From assembly GCF_000372365.1 (NCBI RefSeq), contig NZ_AQUU01000011.1, positions 26,344 through 90,343 of the forward strand: a stretch of DNA of 64,000 bases, written 5' to 3'. Shown piece by piece: positions 26,214-34,779 of the stretch (the stretch's first letter is position 1; every line of letters starts with the position of its first letter). Below the pieces are notes generated by a model. That model was not told the origin of the DNA. It saw nothing but the letters and a program-made list of their open reading frames with translations, and searched no databases. This DNA is from Aggregatibacter actinomycetemcomitans DSM 8324. GTDB lineage: Bacteria; Pseudomonadota; Gammaproteobacteria; Enterobacterales; Pasteurellaceae. Position numbers and translations under genes: made by a program.

Positions 26214-27515
26214 TCAAGTGCTTTTAAATAAACTCGTCACCCCATACAACGGCACATTCACCACCCAATCCTGTTCCTTATAATCTGCCATTGAAAACCG
26301 TAAAGCGCGTTTGGGTTGGAATTGATCTACGTAGACTTTTAAACTCTTTGCCTTTAAATTTTCTTCCGCTTTCACTTCAATTGGGGTGATGTTTTGTCCT
26401 TGTTGTAGCACAAAATCCACTTCTGCCGTGCCTTTTTCCGTTGCCCAGTAGAAAACGGGATTGTCTTGCAGCACCAAAAGTTGTTGCAGGACATATTGTT
26501 CCGTCAGTGCGCCTTTGAATTCGGTGAATAGGCGGTTGCCTTCCAAAAGCACTGTCGAGTCTAAATAGCTTTGTGCGCCGAGCAAGCCCACATCAAGGCT
26601 GAATAATTTAAAGGCGTTGTCTTGATAGGCGCTCAGCGGTAAATGCGGCTTTTTAATACGTGGCACGACATGGACTAAGCCGCTGTCTTTTAACCATTGC
26701 AGGGCGATTTCATAATCTTTACTGCGCGCTCCTTTTTGCAGTTGGGAATAGACGAATTTTTTGTTTTCTTTTGCCAGCTGTTCCGGAATGCTGTTCCATA
26801 ATGCACGTACCCGCTGCACCGTTTGCCCGTCGCTAATGTGTTTGGAAAAATCCTGTTCGTATGCCATCAACAAATTGCGTTGGATTTGCCGAACCTCATT
26901 CAAATTCTGCGTTTCCACAAAGGTTTTGACCGCTTCCGGCATACCGCCCACAAAATAATATTGGCGCAGTAAGTCAATGTATGTGGATTTCATTGCGCTA
27001 ATTAATGCCCAATCCTGCATTTCCAGTAATTGCACGAGATCCGGCTTGCTCATGGCAAGTAGAAATTCACGAAAACCCATGGGGTAAATAGGCTGAAAGT
27101 CCACTTTCCCCACAGGAAAAGAGGCTTGATGGTGGAGCGAAACGCCAAGCAACGAGCCGGCGGTGACAATGTAAAAGTGCGGTGCGTTTTCATAAAAATA
27201 TTTGAGGGAGGAGAGGGCTTGTGGCACTTCTTGGATTTCATCAAAAATGATTAGCGAGTTGTCCGCTTGAATATCCACGCCACTTTCGATTTTTAACCCG
27301 AGGATTAAACGATCGATATTGTAATCGCCTGCGAAGAGGGTTTTCATGCGCGGATTATTATCGAAGTTAATGTAGGCGACTTGTTCAAAAGCCTGTTCGC
27401 CAAAATGTTTTATTGCCCAGGTTTTGCCCACTTGTCGAGCACCTTGAATAATTAATGGCTTACGATTGGGCTTGGTTTTCCACTTTTGTAATAAGTCTAA
27501 AATATAGCGTTTCAT
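26214..27515 (-). CDS. AAA ATPase with DUF4143 domain
   Basis: 433 residues. Walker A GARQVGKT (about 25-32), Walker B SLIIFDEIQEV, sensor-like VTAGSLLGV, then a DUF4143 C-terminal part ending in a restriction-like fold motif (ALTEQYVLQQL, then EVDFVLQQGQNITPIEVKA). Such proteins are common in bacteria and are suspected of roles in defence, toxin-antitoxin or DNA transactions, but the function is not established. Its promoter carries three phased repeats (27561-27649). It lies 58 bases upstream of thsA on the same strand, so read-through into Thoeris is possible. Confidence 0.8.
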   Translation of the reverse strand: MKRYILDLLQKWKTKPNRKPLIIQGARQVGKTWAIKHFGEQAFEQVAYINFDNNPRMKTLFAGDYNIDRLILGLKIESGVDIQADNSLIIFDEIQEVPQALSSLKYFYENAPHFYIVTAGSLLGVSLHHQASFPVGKVDFQPIYPMGFREFLLAMSKPDLVQLLEMQDWALISAMKSTYIDLLRQYYFVGGMPEAVKTFVETQNLNEVRQIQRNLLMAYEQDFSKHISDGQTVQRVRALWNSIPEQLAKENKKFVYSQLQKGARSKDYEIALQWLKDSGLVHVVPRIKKPHLPLSAYQDNAFKLFSLDVGLLGAQSYLDSTVLLEGNRLFTEFKGALTEQYVLQQLLVLQDNPVFYWATEKGTAEVDFVLQQGQNITPIEVKAEENLKAKSLKVYVDQFQPKRALRFSMADYKEQDWVVNVPLYGVTSLFKST

Positions 27516-27560
27516 CGTTGATCCTCTTATTGGATTTCTCGCTATTCTAACGCAGACTTT

Positions 27561-27649
27561 ACATTTTTTCTAAGGAAAAAATGTCAATTAGATACACTTT
27601 TTCCAACGAAAAAATGTAATTTTACACATTTTTTCTAAGGAAAGTGAAA
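27561..27649. repeat. Three phased 24-base repeats upstream of the DUF4143 ATPase
   Basis: Copy 1 (27561-27584) is ACATTTTTTC-TAAG-GAAAAAATGT, a perfect 10-bp inverted repeat. Copy 2 (27594-27617) is ACACTTTTTC-CAAC-GAAAAAATGT. Copy 3 (27626-27649) keeps ACATTTTTTCTAAGGAAA. Starts are 33 and 32 bases apart, about three helical turns, as expected for operators bound on one DNA face. They begin 46 bases before the ATPase start codon. A role as operator is inference. Confidence 0.7.
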
Positions 27650-27669
27650 TTCATCTAAAAAAATATTCA

Positions 27670-27771
27670 TAAATCACTGAAGTGATTTATTCACCCCTTC
27701 GGGGCCGTTGGCATAGCCAACGTTCAAAAAACGGAATTTTTTGTGACCGCACTTTTGAGACAAAAGTGCGG
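27670..27771. repeat. Nest of four hairpins, the last a USS pair
   Basis: TAAATCACT/AGTGATTTA (27670-27689, 2-base loop), CCCC/GGGG (27694-27704), CGTTGGC/GCCAACG (27706-27722, 3-base loop) and CCGCACTTTT/AAAAGTGCGG (27747-27771). All but the second have perfect stems of 7 or more pairs. No T run follows in either direction, so it is not a simple terminator. A palindromic repeat element is possible. Confidence 0.6.
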
Positions 27772-27796
27772 CCGGTCCTTGAGTTAAATTTGAATT

Positions 27797-27985
27797 AGGC
27801 GAGTTTTGCGCGAATGGCGTTTGCCAATTCTATGTTGACTTGCTCAAAATGTGCCAATTAGCGTTCTACCACGTATCGGTGACCTCTGCCAGAACAGCGG
27901 CGAAGTTGCCTGCGAGGTTGTAGTGTTGCGCATCTTGATAATAGGACGAGCGTTCCTGCAACTTAATGCCACTCGGCTGACATGA
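27797..27985 (-). pseudogene. Decayed gene fragment behind srmB, product not recognised
   Basis: On the minus strand one frame reads QERSSYYQDAQHYN and AGNFAAVLAEVTDTW, and after a frame change HFEQVNIELANAIRAKLA then stop near 27797. The periodic, charged, protein-like composition looks like a worn-out C-terminus of a helical protein, but I do not recognise the family. Confidence 0.3.
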
Positions 27986-29317
27986 TTATTTAACGGCTGC
28001 TGCCGTGGTTGAAGCGCTCGGTTTGCGGCGCTTACCAATGTTTTTACGATCTTGATGGCGCTGTTTGACTTTCTTATCCGCTTTTTTCCGCGCTTCACGT
28101 TTTTCGAGTTTCTTCGCTTTTTGTTTCTTGCTGACGGTTTTGATTTCGCCGTCTTTCGGTGCTTTGGTGCGTGGTTCCAAGCCCTCAATGACGCGTGCTT
28201 TTAAGATTTCGCCGGTATAACGTTTGATTTTGCCGAGCAGGCGGTAATCGTGAGCTTCCACAAAAGACACCGCGGTGCCTTTTTTGCCGGCGCGTGCGGT
28301 GCGCCCGATGCGGTGCAAATACGTGTCGGCGCTGTATGGTAAATCGAAATTCATAATGTGGCTGACATCATCAATATCAATGCCACGTGCGGAGACATCC
28401 GTGGAAACCAGCACTTTTACCACGCCGTTTTTCAGCTTGTCGATGGCATTATTGCGCTGGGTTTGTGCCATTTCGCCTTCCAGATAGGCGCTGCGAATAC
28501 CACGCTTACGCAAATTTTCCGCCAGTTCGCGCACTTCTTCGCGGCGACGCACGAACACAATGCCTTTGCTCACCTGCTCCTGTTCAATGAAGCGTGCCAG
28601 CAATTTGAATTTATGCTCATGGCTGTCGGCGTGGTAATACCATTGCTGAATTTTCTTGCGTTCACGGCGGCTCGGTTCCGCCTCAATTTTCACCGGTTCG
28701 TTTAAAGTACGTGCGGCAAAATCCTCCAGCAAATCGCCTTCAAGAGTTGCGGAGAACAACAAGGTTTGCTTGCGCCAGCGGGTTTCCGCCGCAATTTTTT
28801 CCGCATCCTGCCCGAACCCCATTTGCAACATTCTGTCCGCTTCATCGAAAATAAGAATCTCCACCGTGCGGCAATCAAAATTTTCTTCTTTAATGTATTG
28901 CAACAACCGTCCCGGCGTGGCAACTACAATATCTTGATTTTTATTGAAAATTTCCCCGTGATTTTGATACGCCACACCGCCCGTAATAGTCGCGATACTG
29001 AGTTTGGTGAAGCAGGCAAGCTCCTTCGCCTGTTCCGCTACCTGCATGGCAAGTTCACGGGTCGGCGTTAACACCAACACGCGCGGCGCACCCGGTTTAC
29101 GACGTGGGTAATCCAGCAAATGCTGAATCGCCGGCAACAGAAACGCCGCCGTTTTACCGGTGCCGGTGGGCGCGGAACCCAATACGTCACCGCCTTCCAT
29201 CGCCGCCGGAATGGTTTCCTGCTGGATCGCGGTGGGGCGCTGATAACCTTTTTTCTGAAGGGCGTTGAGTAATTCGGGCGCGAGATCAAAATCTGCAAAT
29301 TGGATGAGGTTTGTCAT
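27986..29317 (-). CDS. srmB: ATP-dependent RNA helicase SrmB
   Basis: DEAD-box helicase that assists early 50S ribosome assembly. 443 residues. Motifs in order: Q motif with PTAIQQE, SAPTGTGKTAAFLLP (I), PTRELAMQ (Ia), TPGRLL (Ib), DEAD (II), SAT (III), STDVSARGIDI (V), HRIGRTARAG (VI). The tail (from about 375) is Lys/Arg-rich and ends in an Ala-rich stretch, as in SrmB. Head-to-head with trmN6, the same arrangement as srmB-yfiC in E. coli, which supports this name over other DEAD-box members. Confidence 0.9.
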   Translation of the reverse strand: MTNLIQFADFDLAPELLNALQKKGYQRPTAIQQETIPAAMEGGDVLGSAPTGTGKTAAFLLPAIQHLLDYPRRKPGAPRVLVLTPTRELAMQVAEQAKELACFTKLSIATITGGVAYQNHGEIFNKNQDIVVATPGRLLQYIKEENFDCRTVEILIFDEADRMLQMGFGQDAEKIAAETRWRKQTLLFSATLEGDLLEDFAARTLNEPVKIEAEPSRRERKKIQQWYYHADSHEHKFKLLARFIEQEQVSKGIVFVRRREEVRELAENLRKRGIRSAYLEGEMAQTQRNNAIDKLKNGVVKVLVSTDVSARGIDIDDVSHIMNFDLPYSADTYLHRIGRTARAGKKGTAVSFVEAHDYRLLGKIKRYTGEILKARVIEGLEPRTKAPKDGEIKTVSKKQKAKKLEKREARKKADKKVKQRHQDRKNIGKRRKPSASTTAAAVK

Positions 29318-29406
29318 TGGTATTTTTCGTTCATTAGCATTAAAATTGCGCCGAATTATACCGCACTTTGCTATTAAAGTACGGTTGTTTTTAGTGATGT
29401 TTTTTG

Positions 29407-30114
29407 ATGAACAATATGGGATTTCAATTTAAGCAATTTCGCGTAAATCATGATCGTTGCGCCATGAAAGTGGGCACGGACGGCATTTTATTAGGCGCTT
29501 GGGCGAATGTGACGCAGGCAAAACAGATTTTGGATTTGGGCTGCGGTAGTGGGCTGATCGCCTTGATGTTGGCGCAGCGGAGTTCGGCGGAAAGTCGAAT
29601 TTGCGCCGTGGAAATCGATCCTGCCGCCGCACAACAGGCGCAGGAAAACGTATCGGCATCGCCTTGGAAAGATAAAATTCAGGTGTATCAACAGAATATA
29701 GAAACTTTCTGTGCGCAAAGTAAGCACGCTTTTGACTTGATTGTCGCCAACCCACCCTATTTTCAAACAGGCGTGGATTGCCGTAATGAGGCGCGCAATA
29801 CCGCCCGTTATTTGGCTTCCCAAAGCCATTTGCATTGGTTGGAAACCGCCGCGTCTTGCTTGGCGTCGAAAGGTAAGATCAGTTTTGTATTGCCTTTGGA
29901 GGCGGGCGAAACGCTGTTAAAAACCACCGCACTTTATTGCGTTGAGCGTTGTGATGTGACGACCAAACAGGGAAAAATGCCGCAGCGGATGTTATTAACC
30001 TTCGCCATGCAACCACAACCTCTGCAACATAGCCGACTGATTATTTATGATGCGCATCATCGCTACCATGATGATTTTGTGGCGTTGACGCGGGAATTTT
30101 ATTTGAAGTTTTGA
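29407..30114 (+). CDS. trmN6: tRNA1(Val) (adenine-37 N6)-methyltransferase TrmN6
   Basis: Methylates A37 of tRNA-Val. 235 residues from ATG 29407 (ATG 29416 is also possible; neither has a clear RBS). [20 protein letters not shown] and LLGAWANV are diagnostic, followed by motif [17 protein letters not shown] and the amino-methyltransferase motif NPPYF. Divergent from srmB. Confidence 0.92.
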   Translation: MNNMGFQFKQFRVNHDRCAMKVGTDGILLGAWANVTQAKQILDLGCGSGLIALMLAQRSSAESRICAVEIDPAAAQQAQENVSASPWKDKIQVYQQNIETFCAQSKHAFDLIVANPPYFQTGVDCRNEARNTARYLASQSHLHWLETAASCLASKGKISFVLPLEAGETLLKTTALYCVERCDVTTKQGKMPQRMLLTFAMQPQPLQHSRLIIYDAHHRYHDDFVALTREFYLKF

Positions 30115-30130
30115 AAACGCTGAAAAAGAC

Positions 30131-30173
30131 GACCGCACTTTTATGGAGTAGCCAAAGTGCGGTCATTTTTTTC
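30131..30173. terminator. USS-pair terminator between trmN6 and pnuC
   Basis: GACCGCACTTT (30131-30141) pairs with AAAGTGCGGTC (30154-30164), followed by ATTTTTTT. Serves convergent transcripts. Confidence 0.85.
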
Positions 30174-30188
30174 GATGAATTTATCTTA

Positions 30189-30878
30189 TCAGCCCTGTTT
30201 TGCCAACTTCGTCCAGTTATAATAACCATACAAAGAGTTAAGCAAATAGGCGCTGTACATGAGGTATATTGCCGGTGTTTCTGCCCATAACAAAATGGAG
30301 ATAATGTTCAGCAAAATCCACAACAGCCATTGTTCGCGGTAACGCAAAATCATCAATAACTGTGCAGCGACGGTGATGATGGTGGTTAAGCCGTCTAAGC
30401 CGGTAGAACTCCCGCCTGCGGCTTTTAGTGCCTGCACGAATAATAGCGTGCCGACACTAACAGTAGCAGCGAGCACAATCCAGCCCTGCAAAGTCAGCGA
30501 TTTAGCAATCACACTTTCGCTACCGCTTTTTTCTTGTTGCATATGGGCTTTCCACGTGAAATAGCCGATAAATTGCGCCGGAAGGTAAACGTATAGCACG
30601 GTGTTCATTTCGCCGATGAAATTCGCCTTCCACGCGACATAGAAATAAGTGTAAGCAAAGATAAGGCCGAACAAATAGTTACTGATTTTTCCTTTACTGA
30701 CGAACACCACGCAAATTACGCCGGCAATGCCGGAAATCATGGCGAGAGGCGATTGCGGATCCAACACAAATGCAATAATTTGCGCCGCGATGAAAAGTAA
30801 TAACCAGAAAACCTCAAAGGGTTTCCAGCCGGAAAAGAGTTCCTGTTTGGCTTTTTGTAGGAGTTGCTCTGGGTTCAT
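30189..30878 (-). CDS. pnuC: Nicotinamide riboside transporter PnuC
   Basis: Imports nicotinamide riboside for NAD synthesis. 229 residues with seven or so membrane segments. Family blocks: GWKPFEVFWLLLF, SGIAGVICVVFVSKGKISNY, QFIGYFTWKAH, QALKAAGGSSTGLDGLTTI (substrate region) and REQWLLWILLNIISI. Works with the periplasmic NadN encoded at 42456-44270, which generates the riboside. The 380-base gap to rluA (30879-31258) has one USS near the start; I see no other named element in it. Confidence 0.94.
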   Translation of the reverse strand: MNPEQLLQKAKQELFSGWKPFEVFWLLLFIAAQIIAFVLDPQSPLAMISGIAGVICVVFVSKGKISNYLFGLIFAYTYFYVAWKANFIGEMNTVLYVYLPAQFIGYFTWKAHMQQEKSGSESVIAKSLTLQGWIVLAATVSVGTLLFVQALKAAGGSSTGLDGLTTIITVAAQLLMILRYREQWLLWILLNIISILLWAETPAIYLMYSAYLLNSLYGYYNWTKLAKQG

Positions 30879-31258
30879 AATAACCTCGCTTATGACGTAT
30901 AAAGTGCGGTCATCTTAGAAAGTATTTTTTAGAATGTAAAGGATGTGCTACGTTTTTGTGGGGCGGATCACAAAATTCAGATCAATTCGTGTAGTCACAA
31001 AATATCCGTGAAAAGTTTATTTTTCTTGATAACACCGCTAAAATAGCGCATTTTTGACGAACAGAGAGAACATCACGACTTTTGCGCCTAGGATTATCCT
31101 GATTGAAAATCGACAACTGATTTTCCGGCGGCATAAAACAACATTCGCGCCGAAGAAATCAGCACCCTGCAAGCGTAACGTGAGTAGGCCTTATCGCTGT
31201 TACAATAGGCTAGGCAATTCGATTGCCTGTGCGTGATCGTCACCAATAAGGAATAAAT

Positions 31259-31918
31259 ATGGCTCTGATTGAATATAACCCACCGCAGGAACCTTGGCTG
31301 GATTTGGTGTATCGAGATGATTACATCGCCGTGGTGAATAAACCGAGCGGCTTGCTTTCGGTGCCGGGCAATCAGCCGCAATATTATGACAGCGCCATGT
31401 CGCGGGTGAAAGAAAAATACGGTTTTTGCGAACCGGCACACCGGCTGGACATGGCAACCAGTGGCATTCTGCTGTTTGCCTTAAGCAAATCGGCGAATCG
31501 CGAATTAAAACGTCAATTTCGCGAACGCGAACCGAAAAAATATTATCAGGCGCTGGTTTGGGGGTATTTGGAACAAGAGCAAGGTATGGTGGAATTGCCG
31601 CTCATTTGCGATTGGGAAAACCGCCCACGCCAGAAAATTTGCTTCGAACGGGGAAAAAGAGCGGTCACTTTTTACGACGTTTTGCAGCGTTATCCAAATA
31701 ACACCACCCGCATAAAACTCACGCCGATTACCGGTCGCTCCCATCAATTACGCCTGCACATGCTGGCGCTCGGACACCCGATTTTAGGCGATAAATTCTA
31801 CGCCCACCCACAAGCCAAAGCCCTCTCGCCCCGCTTATGCCTGCACGCCGAAAGCCTGCAAATCCGGCACCCGATCACCGGCGAAACCATGGAATTCACC
31901 ACACTGGTCGGGTTTTAA
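31259..31918 (+). CDS. rluA: Dual-specificity pseudouridine synthase RluA
   Basis: Makes pseudouridine at U746 of 23S rRNA and U32 of several tRNAs. 219 residues, same length as E. coli RluA. The N-terminus YNPPQEPWLDLVY, VVNKPSGLLSVPGN, catalytic HRLDMATSGILL, LKRQFREREPKK, CDWENRPRQK and PITGRSHQLRLHMLALGHP all match RluA rather than RluC or RluD. RBS AAGGAATAA. Confidence 0.94.
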   Translation: MALIEYNPPQEPWLDLVYRDDYIAVVNKPSGLLSVPGNQPQYYDSAMSRVKEKYGFCEPAHRLDMATSGILLFALSKSANRELKRQFREREPKKYYQALVWGYLEQEQGMVELPLICDWENRPRQKICFERGKRAVTFYDVLQRYPNNTTRIKLTPITGRSHQLRLHMLALGHPILGDKFYAHPQAKALSPRLCLHAESLQIRHPITGETMEFTTLVGF

Positions 31919-31988
31919 AAAGTGCGGTGGATTTTTCCTGTGTTTTTTCGATGTGAAACACCTAAAATTCCGACCGCACTTTTCTTTT
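31917..31988 (+). terminator. Long USS-pair hairpin after rluA
   Basis: AAAAGTGCGGT (31917-31927) and ACCGCACTTTT (31973-31983) could pair across a 45-base interior, followed by CTTTT. The wide loop makes it a weak terminator. Confidence 0.5.
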
Positions 31989-32049
31989 CCGAGGCGATAA
32001 AAAGCAATGAAACGGGTTCATTGCTTTGGTTGTCTTTATTGTATTGCCA

Positions 32050-32226
32050 AATATTTTTCTTTTTCAATTATTGTCCTTATCATTCCGATCTTTTGAGATT
32101 TGCCTTCCATGATGGCGGGCCGGAAGGGGACAGGCTGATGAAGTTGGCGATTAGAACCGGCAATCCGAATCCTTCTGCCACTAAAAAATGACGAATGCTT
32201 TCAGGTTATGTACCGATGGTGGTCAT
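32050..32226 (-). pseudogene. Broken gene behind luxS, possibly DedA-like
   Basis: AAGGAGACGTTT precedes ATG 32226-32224, so a real start is present 11 bases after the luxS stop. The frame reads MTTIGT, stop at codon 7, then HFLVAEGFGLPVLIANFISL and soon loses sense. A hydrophobic EGFGLPV start is reminiscent of DedA-family membrane proteins, but the match is thin. It was probably cotranscribed with luxS. The remainder of 31989-32236 holds a short hairpin (AAGCAATGAA/TTCATTGCTT) and nothing else that I can name. Confidence 0.35.
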
Positions 32227-32236
32227 AAACGTCTCC

Positions 32237-32743
32237 TTATTGTTTTAATAAGCTTTCGTCTAAGGTTAAATCTTCATTTTTATTTACGCCGATACCGCGA
32301 TCCAACACATTTTGTGCGATTTGATGTGCTTCTTCCAAAGAATGCTCGGTGTAAGTGCCGCATTGGTACTCATTTAGTTCAGGAATTTCGCTTTGTTTCT
32401 TTACATTCAGAATATCCTGCATCGAAGCTGCCCACGCCTGTGCGATTTGGGTTTCATTTGGAGTGCCGATTAAGGACATATAAAAACCGGTGCGACAGCC
32501 CATCGGGGAAATATCGATAATTTCCACATCCTTGCCATTTAAGTGATCTCGCATAAAACCGGCAAATAAATGTTCAAGGGTGTGAATACCTTTCGGTGGC
32601 AAGTTTTCTTTGTTAGGTATCGTGAAACGAAGATCAAAAACGGTGATATTGTCTCCTTTTGGAGTGCGCATGATCTTCGCAATACGTACGGCAGGCGCCT
32701 TCATTCGGGTGTGATCCACTTTAAAACTATCAAGTAATGGCAT
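32237..32743 (-). CDS. luxS: S-ribosylhomocysteine lyase LuxS
   Basis: Cleaves S-ribosylhomocysteine to homocysteine and DPD, the precursor of the AI-2 signal, as part of the activated-methyl cycle. 168 residues. Zinc site [15 protein letters not shown] with the HxxEH pattern, the active-site Cys in [15 protein letters not shown], and [18 protein letters not shown] with the third zinc ligand Cys. Divergent from the putative sRNA at 32854. Confidence 0.96.
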   Translation of the reverse strand: MPLLDSFKVDHTRMKAPAVRIAKIMRTPKGDNITVFDLRFTIPNKENLPPKGIHTLEHLFAGFMRDHLNGKDVEIIDISPMGCRTGFYMSLIGTPNETQIAQAWAASMQDILNVKKQSEIPELNEYQCGTYTEHSLEEAHQIAQNVLDRGIGVNKNEDLTLDESLLKQ

Positions 32744-32821
32744 ATTTTTTCCTCAATTTTAGCTTTTTTGATTAAAAATTAAGCGTTCGTAAATTATTTA
32801 TAAGTTTTTGTAAATTCTTGC

Positions 32822-32850
32822 GAACTTTTTCCGTTATACTATTGTCATAA
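32822..32850 (+). promoter_or_regulatory. Sigma-E-type promoter of the putative sRNA
   Basis: GAACTTTT (from 32822), 16-base spacer, GTCATAA (32844-32850). This fits the sigma-E (RpoE) consensus GGAACTT - N15-16 - GTCAAA/GTCTAA. A -10-like TATACT (32835-32840) lies inside the spacer without a matching -35. Confidence 0.55.
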
Positions 32851-32853
32851 ATT

Positions 32854-32929
32854 ACGAGCAACTTGCAGTTGTTTTAATAAAATTGGTTCCTTAGGTTATT
32901 TGCCTCTCTTCGTGAGAGGCATTTTTTTA
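32854..32929 (+). ncRNA. Putative small RNA opposite luxS (MicA-like position)
   Basis: A predicted transcript of about 76 bases starts just after the sigma-E-type promoter and ends with a classic terminator: GCCTCTC (32902-32908), loop TTCGT, GAGAGGC (32914-32920), then ATTTTTTT. No gene precedes this plus-strand terminator, so it must end a short RNA. The 5' part holds a small hairpin (CAACT-TGC-AGTTG) and an unpaired GGTTCCTTAGG, which could pair with a Shine-Dalgarno region. In E. coli the sigma-E-dependent MicA RNA lies next to luxS in the same divergent arrangement with nearly this length. Expression and homology are inference. Confidence 0.6.
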
Positions 32930-32955
32930 TGTATTTTACAGGAAAATCGCAGGCT

Positions 32956-33441
32956 TTACAGAAAAGCCACACCTAAAAACAACAAAAAAACATACCGCAC
33001 TATTTTGCCCAGCGCGATAAAAACCAGGCACGCCAACCAGTTCAACCGCAACCAACCCGCCACCGCACAAAATACATCCCCGATGATTGGCAACCAGCTG
33101 AAAAATAACACCAAACTGCCGTAACGTTGTGTTTTTTCCAATGTCCAAGCCAGTTCGGCATTCTGCGGCGGTTTATTGAAAGCAGGCAACCAACGCCCTA
33201 AAACATAAGTGGTCAGACTTCCAAGTGTATTACCGATAACCGCAACCCATAACAAACTTTGAACTTCGATGGAAAAATGATGGTAACCCGACCATAAAAG
33301 CGGTGCGGCGATGGTAAGAAAAATAATTTCCGAATTGCCGGGCAGCACGGTGGAACTGAGAAAGGCGCTGGCGAACATAATCCAAAGCCGATGTTCGCCG
33401 AATAAGGATTGCCACCAATCCCAGCTGAAGAGGTCTAACAT
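32956..33441 (-). CDS. yqaA: YqaA-family membrane protein (DedA/VTT type)
   Basis: 161 residues with four to five hydrophobic segments. WIMFASAFLSSTVLPGNSEI, VAVIGNTLGSLTTYVLGRW and WLPIIGDVFCAVAGWLRL follow YqaA, a small SNARE-associated/VTT-domain protein. Members of the wider family handle lipid-carrier flipping, but YqaA's role is not known. It starts 2 bases after the acetyltransferase gene; last of a three-gene run yqaB-maa-yqaA. Confidence 0.85.
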   Translation of the reverse strand: MLDLFSWDWWQSLFGEHRLWIMFASAFLSSTVLPGNSEIIFLTIAAPLLWSGYHHFSIEVQSLLWVAVIGNTLGSLTTYVLGRWLPAFNKPPQNAELAWTLEKTQRYGSLVLFFSWLPIIGDVFCAVAGWLRLNWLACLVFIALGKIVRYVFLLFLGVAFL

Positions 33442-33443
33442 CG

Positions 33444-34049
33444 TTAGATTTGCGGCCGGTAGGTACGCAGATAATTTTCACGATCTGCCACATTCACTTG
33501 TCGCACTACCCGACAAGGAGACCCCACGGCGACGGTGTTTGCGGGAATATCTTTAGTGACTACGGAACCCGCAGCAATTACCACATTATCACCAATTGTC
33601 ACACCGCCCAGAACCACAACATTGCCGCCAAGCCACACATTATTGCCGATGGTAATCGGAAGCGCCTGCTCCCAGCCGGCAAGGCGCAATTCGGGATCGA
33701 GCGGGTGTCCCACCGTATATAAACTCACATTGGGCGCAAACATCACATCGTTGCCGATGGTCACCGGTGCGTTATCTAAAATGGTGCAGTGATAATTGGC
33801 GAAAAAGTTTTTTCCCACCTTAATATTGCTGCCGTAGTCACAATAAAAGGGCGCATTGACATGCGTTGTCGCGTCGGCTTTGCCAAACAAGGCTAAAATC
33901 AACCGCACTTTTTCCGCTTTATTGCTCGGACGGGTCAGAATATTGAATTGGTACAGTAACTCTTTGGCACGCAGACGCATTGCTACCAGCTCATCGGTGT
34001 AAGGCTGATGGGCGAGACCACGCAGCATTTTCTCTTTTTCGCTCAGCAT
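33444..34049 (-). CDS. Sugar O-acetyltransferase, maltose acetyltransferase (Maa) type
   Basis: 201 residues, left-handed beta-helix (LbH) acyltransferase. An N-terminal MAC-like motif (YTDELVAMRLRAKELLYQFN) is followed by hexapeptide repeats: NAPFYCDYGSNIKVG, NYHCTILDNAPVTIG, catalytic-His VGHPLD, IGNNVWLGGNVVVLGGVTIGDN, and the closing AAGSVVTKDIPANTVAVGSPCRVVR. Uses acetyl-CoA to acetylate a sugar; the natural substrate is unknown. Start and the yqaB stop overlap in TGATG, so the genes are translationally coupled. Confidence 0.88.
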   Translation of the reverse strand: MLSEKEKMLRGLAHQPYTDELVAMRLRAKELLYQFNILTRPSNKAEKVRLILALFGKADATTHVNAPFYCDYGSNIKVGKNFFANYHCTILDNAPVTIGNDVMFAPNVSLYTVGHPLDPELRLAGWEQALPITIGNNVWLGGNVVVLGGVTIGDNVVIAAGSVVTKDIPANTVAVGSPCRVVRQVNVADRENYLRTYRPQI

Positions 34050-34651
34050 CAGTTTTCTCTCAATAATTTATTTACGCGCACATCAAATACATCCATCCCG
34101 GCACTTAATCCCGCCTGAATGCCCAAATCACCGTCTTCAAAGACTAAACAGCGTTGTGGTTTCACCTTAATCAGTTCGGCACAACGTAAAAACGTGTCCG
34201 GCGCAGGTTTATGATGTTGAATATCTTCGGCGGTGACAATGGCGGAAAAGTATTTTTCAAAATCAAATTTATCCAATAGAATTTCTGTCATGGCACGATG
34301 GGAACCCGTGCCTAACACCAACGGTTTTTTGCTGTAAAAAGAACGCACGACACTGGCGGCGGGCAATAGCGTGGCGTGTTGCATAATCAGCTGTTTGCCG
34401 TATTTGCGTTTCAAATGGATGACATCATCCAATCTTTCTAACGGCATGGCATGGCGTTTCATCATTTCCTGCGCGATGGTTTTTACCGGCGCACCGCCTA
34501 GTTCATATAATAAATTGCCGTCAAACGGATAGCCAAAATGTTGACCCACCATTTCCCACGCCTTGGCGTGACTTGGCATGGTGTCGATAACCGTGCCATC
34601 CATGTCAAAAATTAAACCGTCATATTGGTTTATTACATCATTATCTAACAT
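34049..34651 (-). CDS. yqaB: YqaB-type HAD phosphatase (fructose-1-phosphate/6-phosphogluconate phosphatase)
   Basis: 200 residues. HAD motifs: FDMDGTVIDTMPSH (I), VLGTGSHR (II), HHKPAPDTFL (III) and VFEDGDLGIQAGLSAG (IV). Closest in memory to E. coli YqaB, which is also neighbour of yqaA there. Substrate assignment is from the family only. First gene of the run with an acetyltransferase and yqaA. Confidence 0.85.
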   Translation of the reverse strand: MLDNDVINQYDGLIFDMDGTVIDTMPSHAKAWEMVGQHFGYPFDGNLLYELGGAPVKTIAQEMMKRHAMPLERLDDVIHLKRKYGKQLIMQHATLLPAASVVRSFYSKKPLVLGTGSHRAMTEILLDKFDFEKYFSAIVTAEDIQHHKPAPDTFLRCAELIKVKPQRCLVFEDGDLGIQAGLSAGMDVFDVRVNKLLREN

Positions 34652-34779
34652 ATTGCCTTCCGGATTGTCTTAGTTACAACAAATAAGATAGCTATTGTGC
34701 AATAAATTTATGATCCGTGCATCGTTTAATTTCGGCGGTATGCGGTTATACTTAGTCAGCTTTAGGTGAGAGCAGGTAA

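Noticed and set aside
27561..27649. CRISPR array
   Set aside because: Only three 24-base units with 8-9-base gaps, each a palindrome; no spacer-sized unique segments and no cas genes. Operators fit better.
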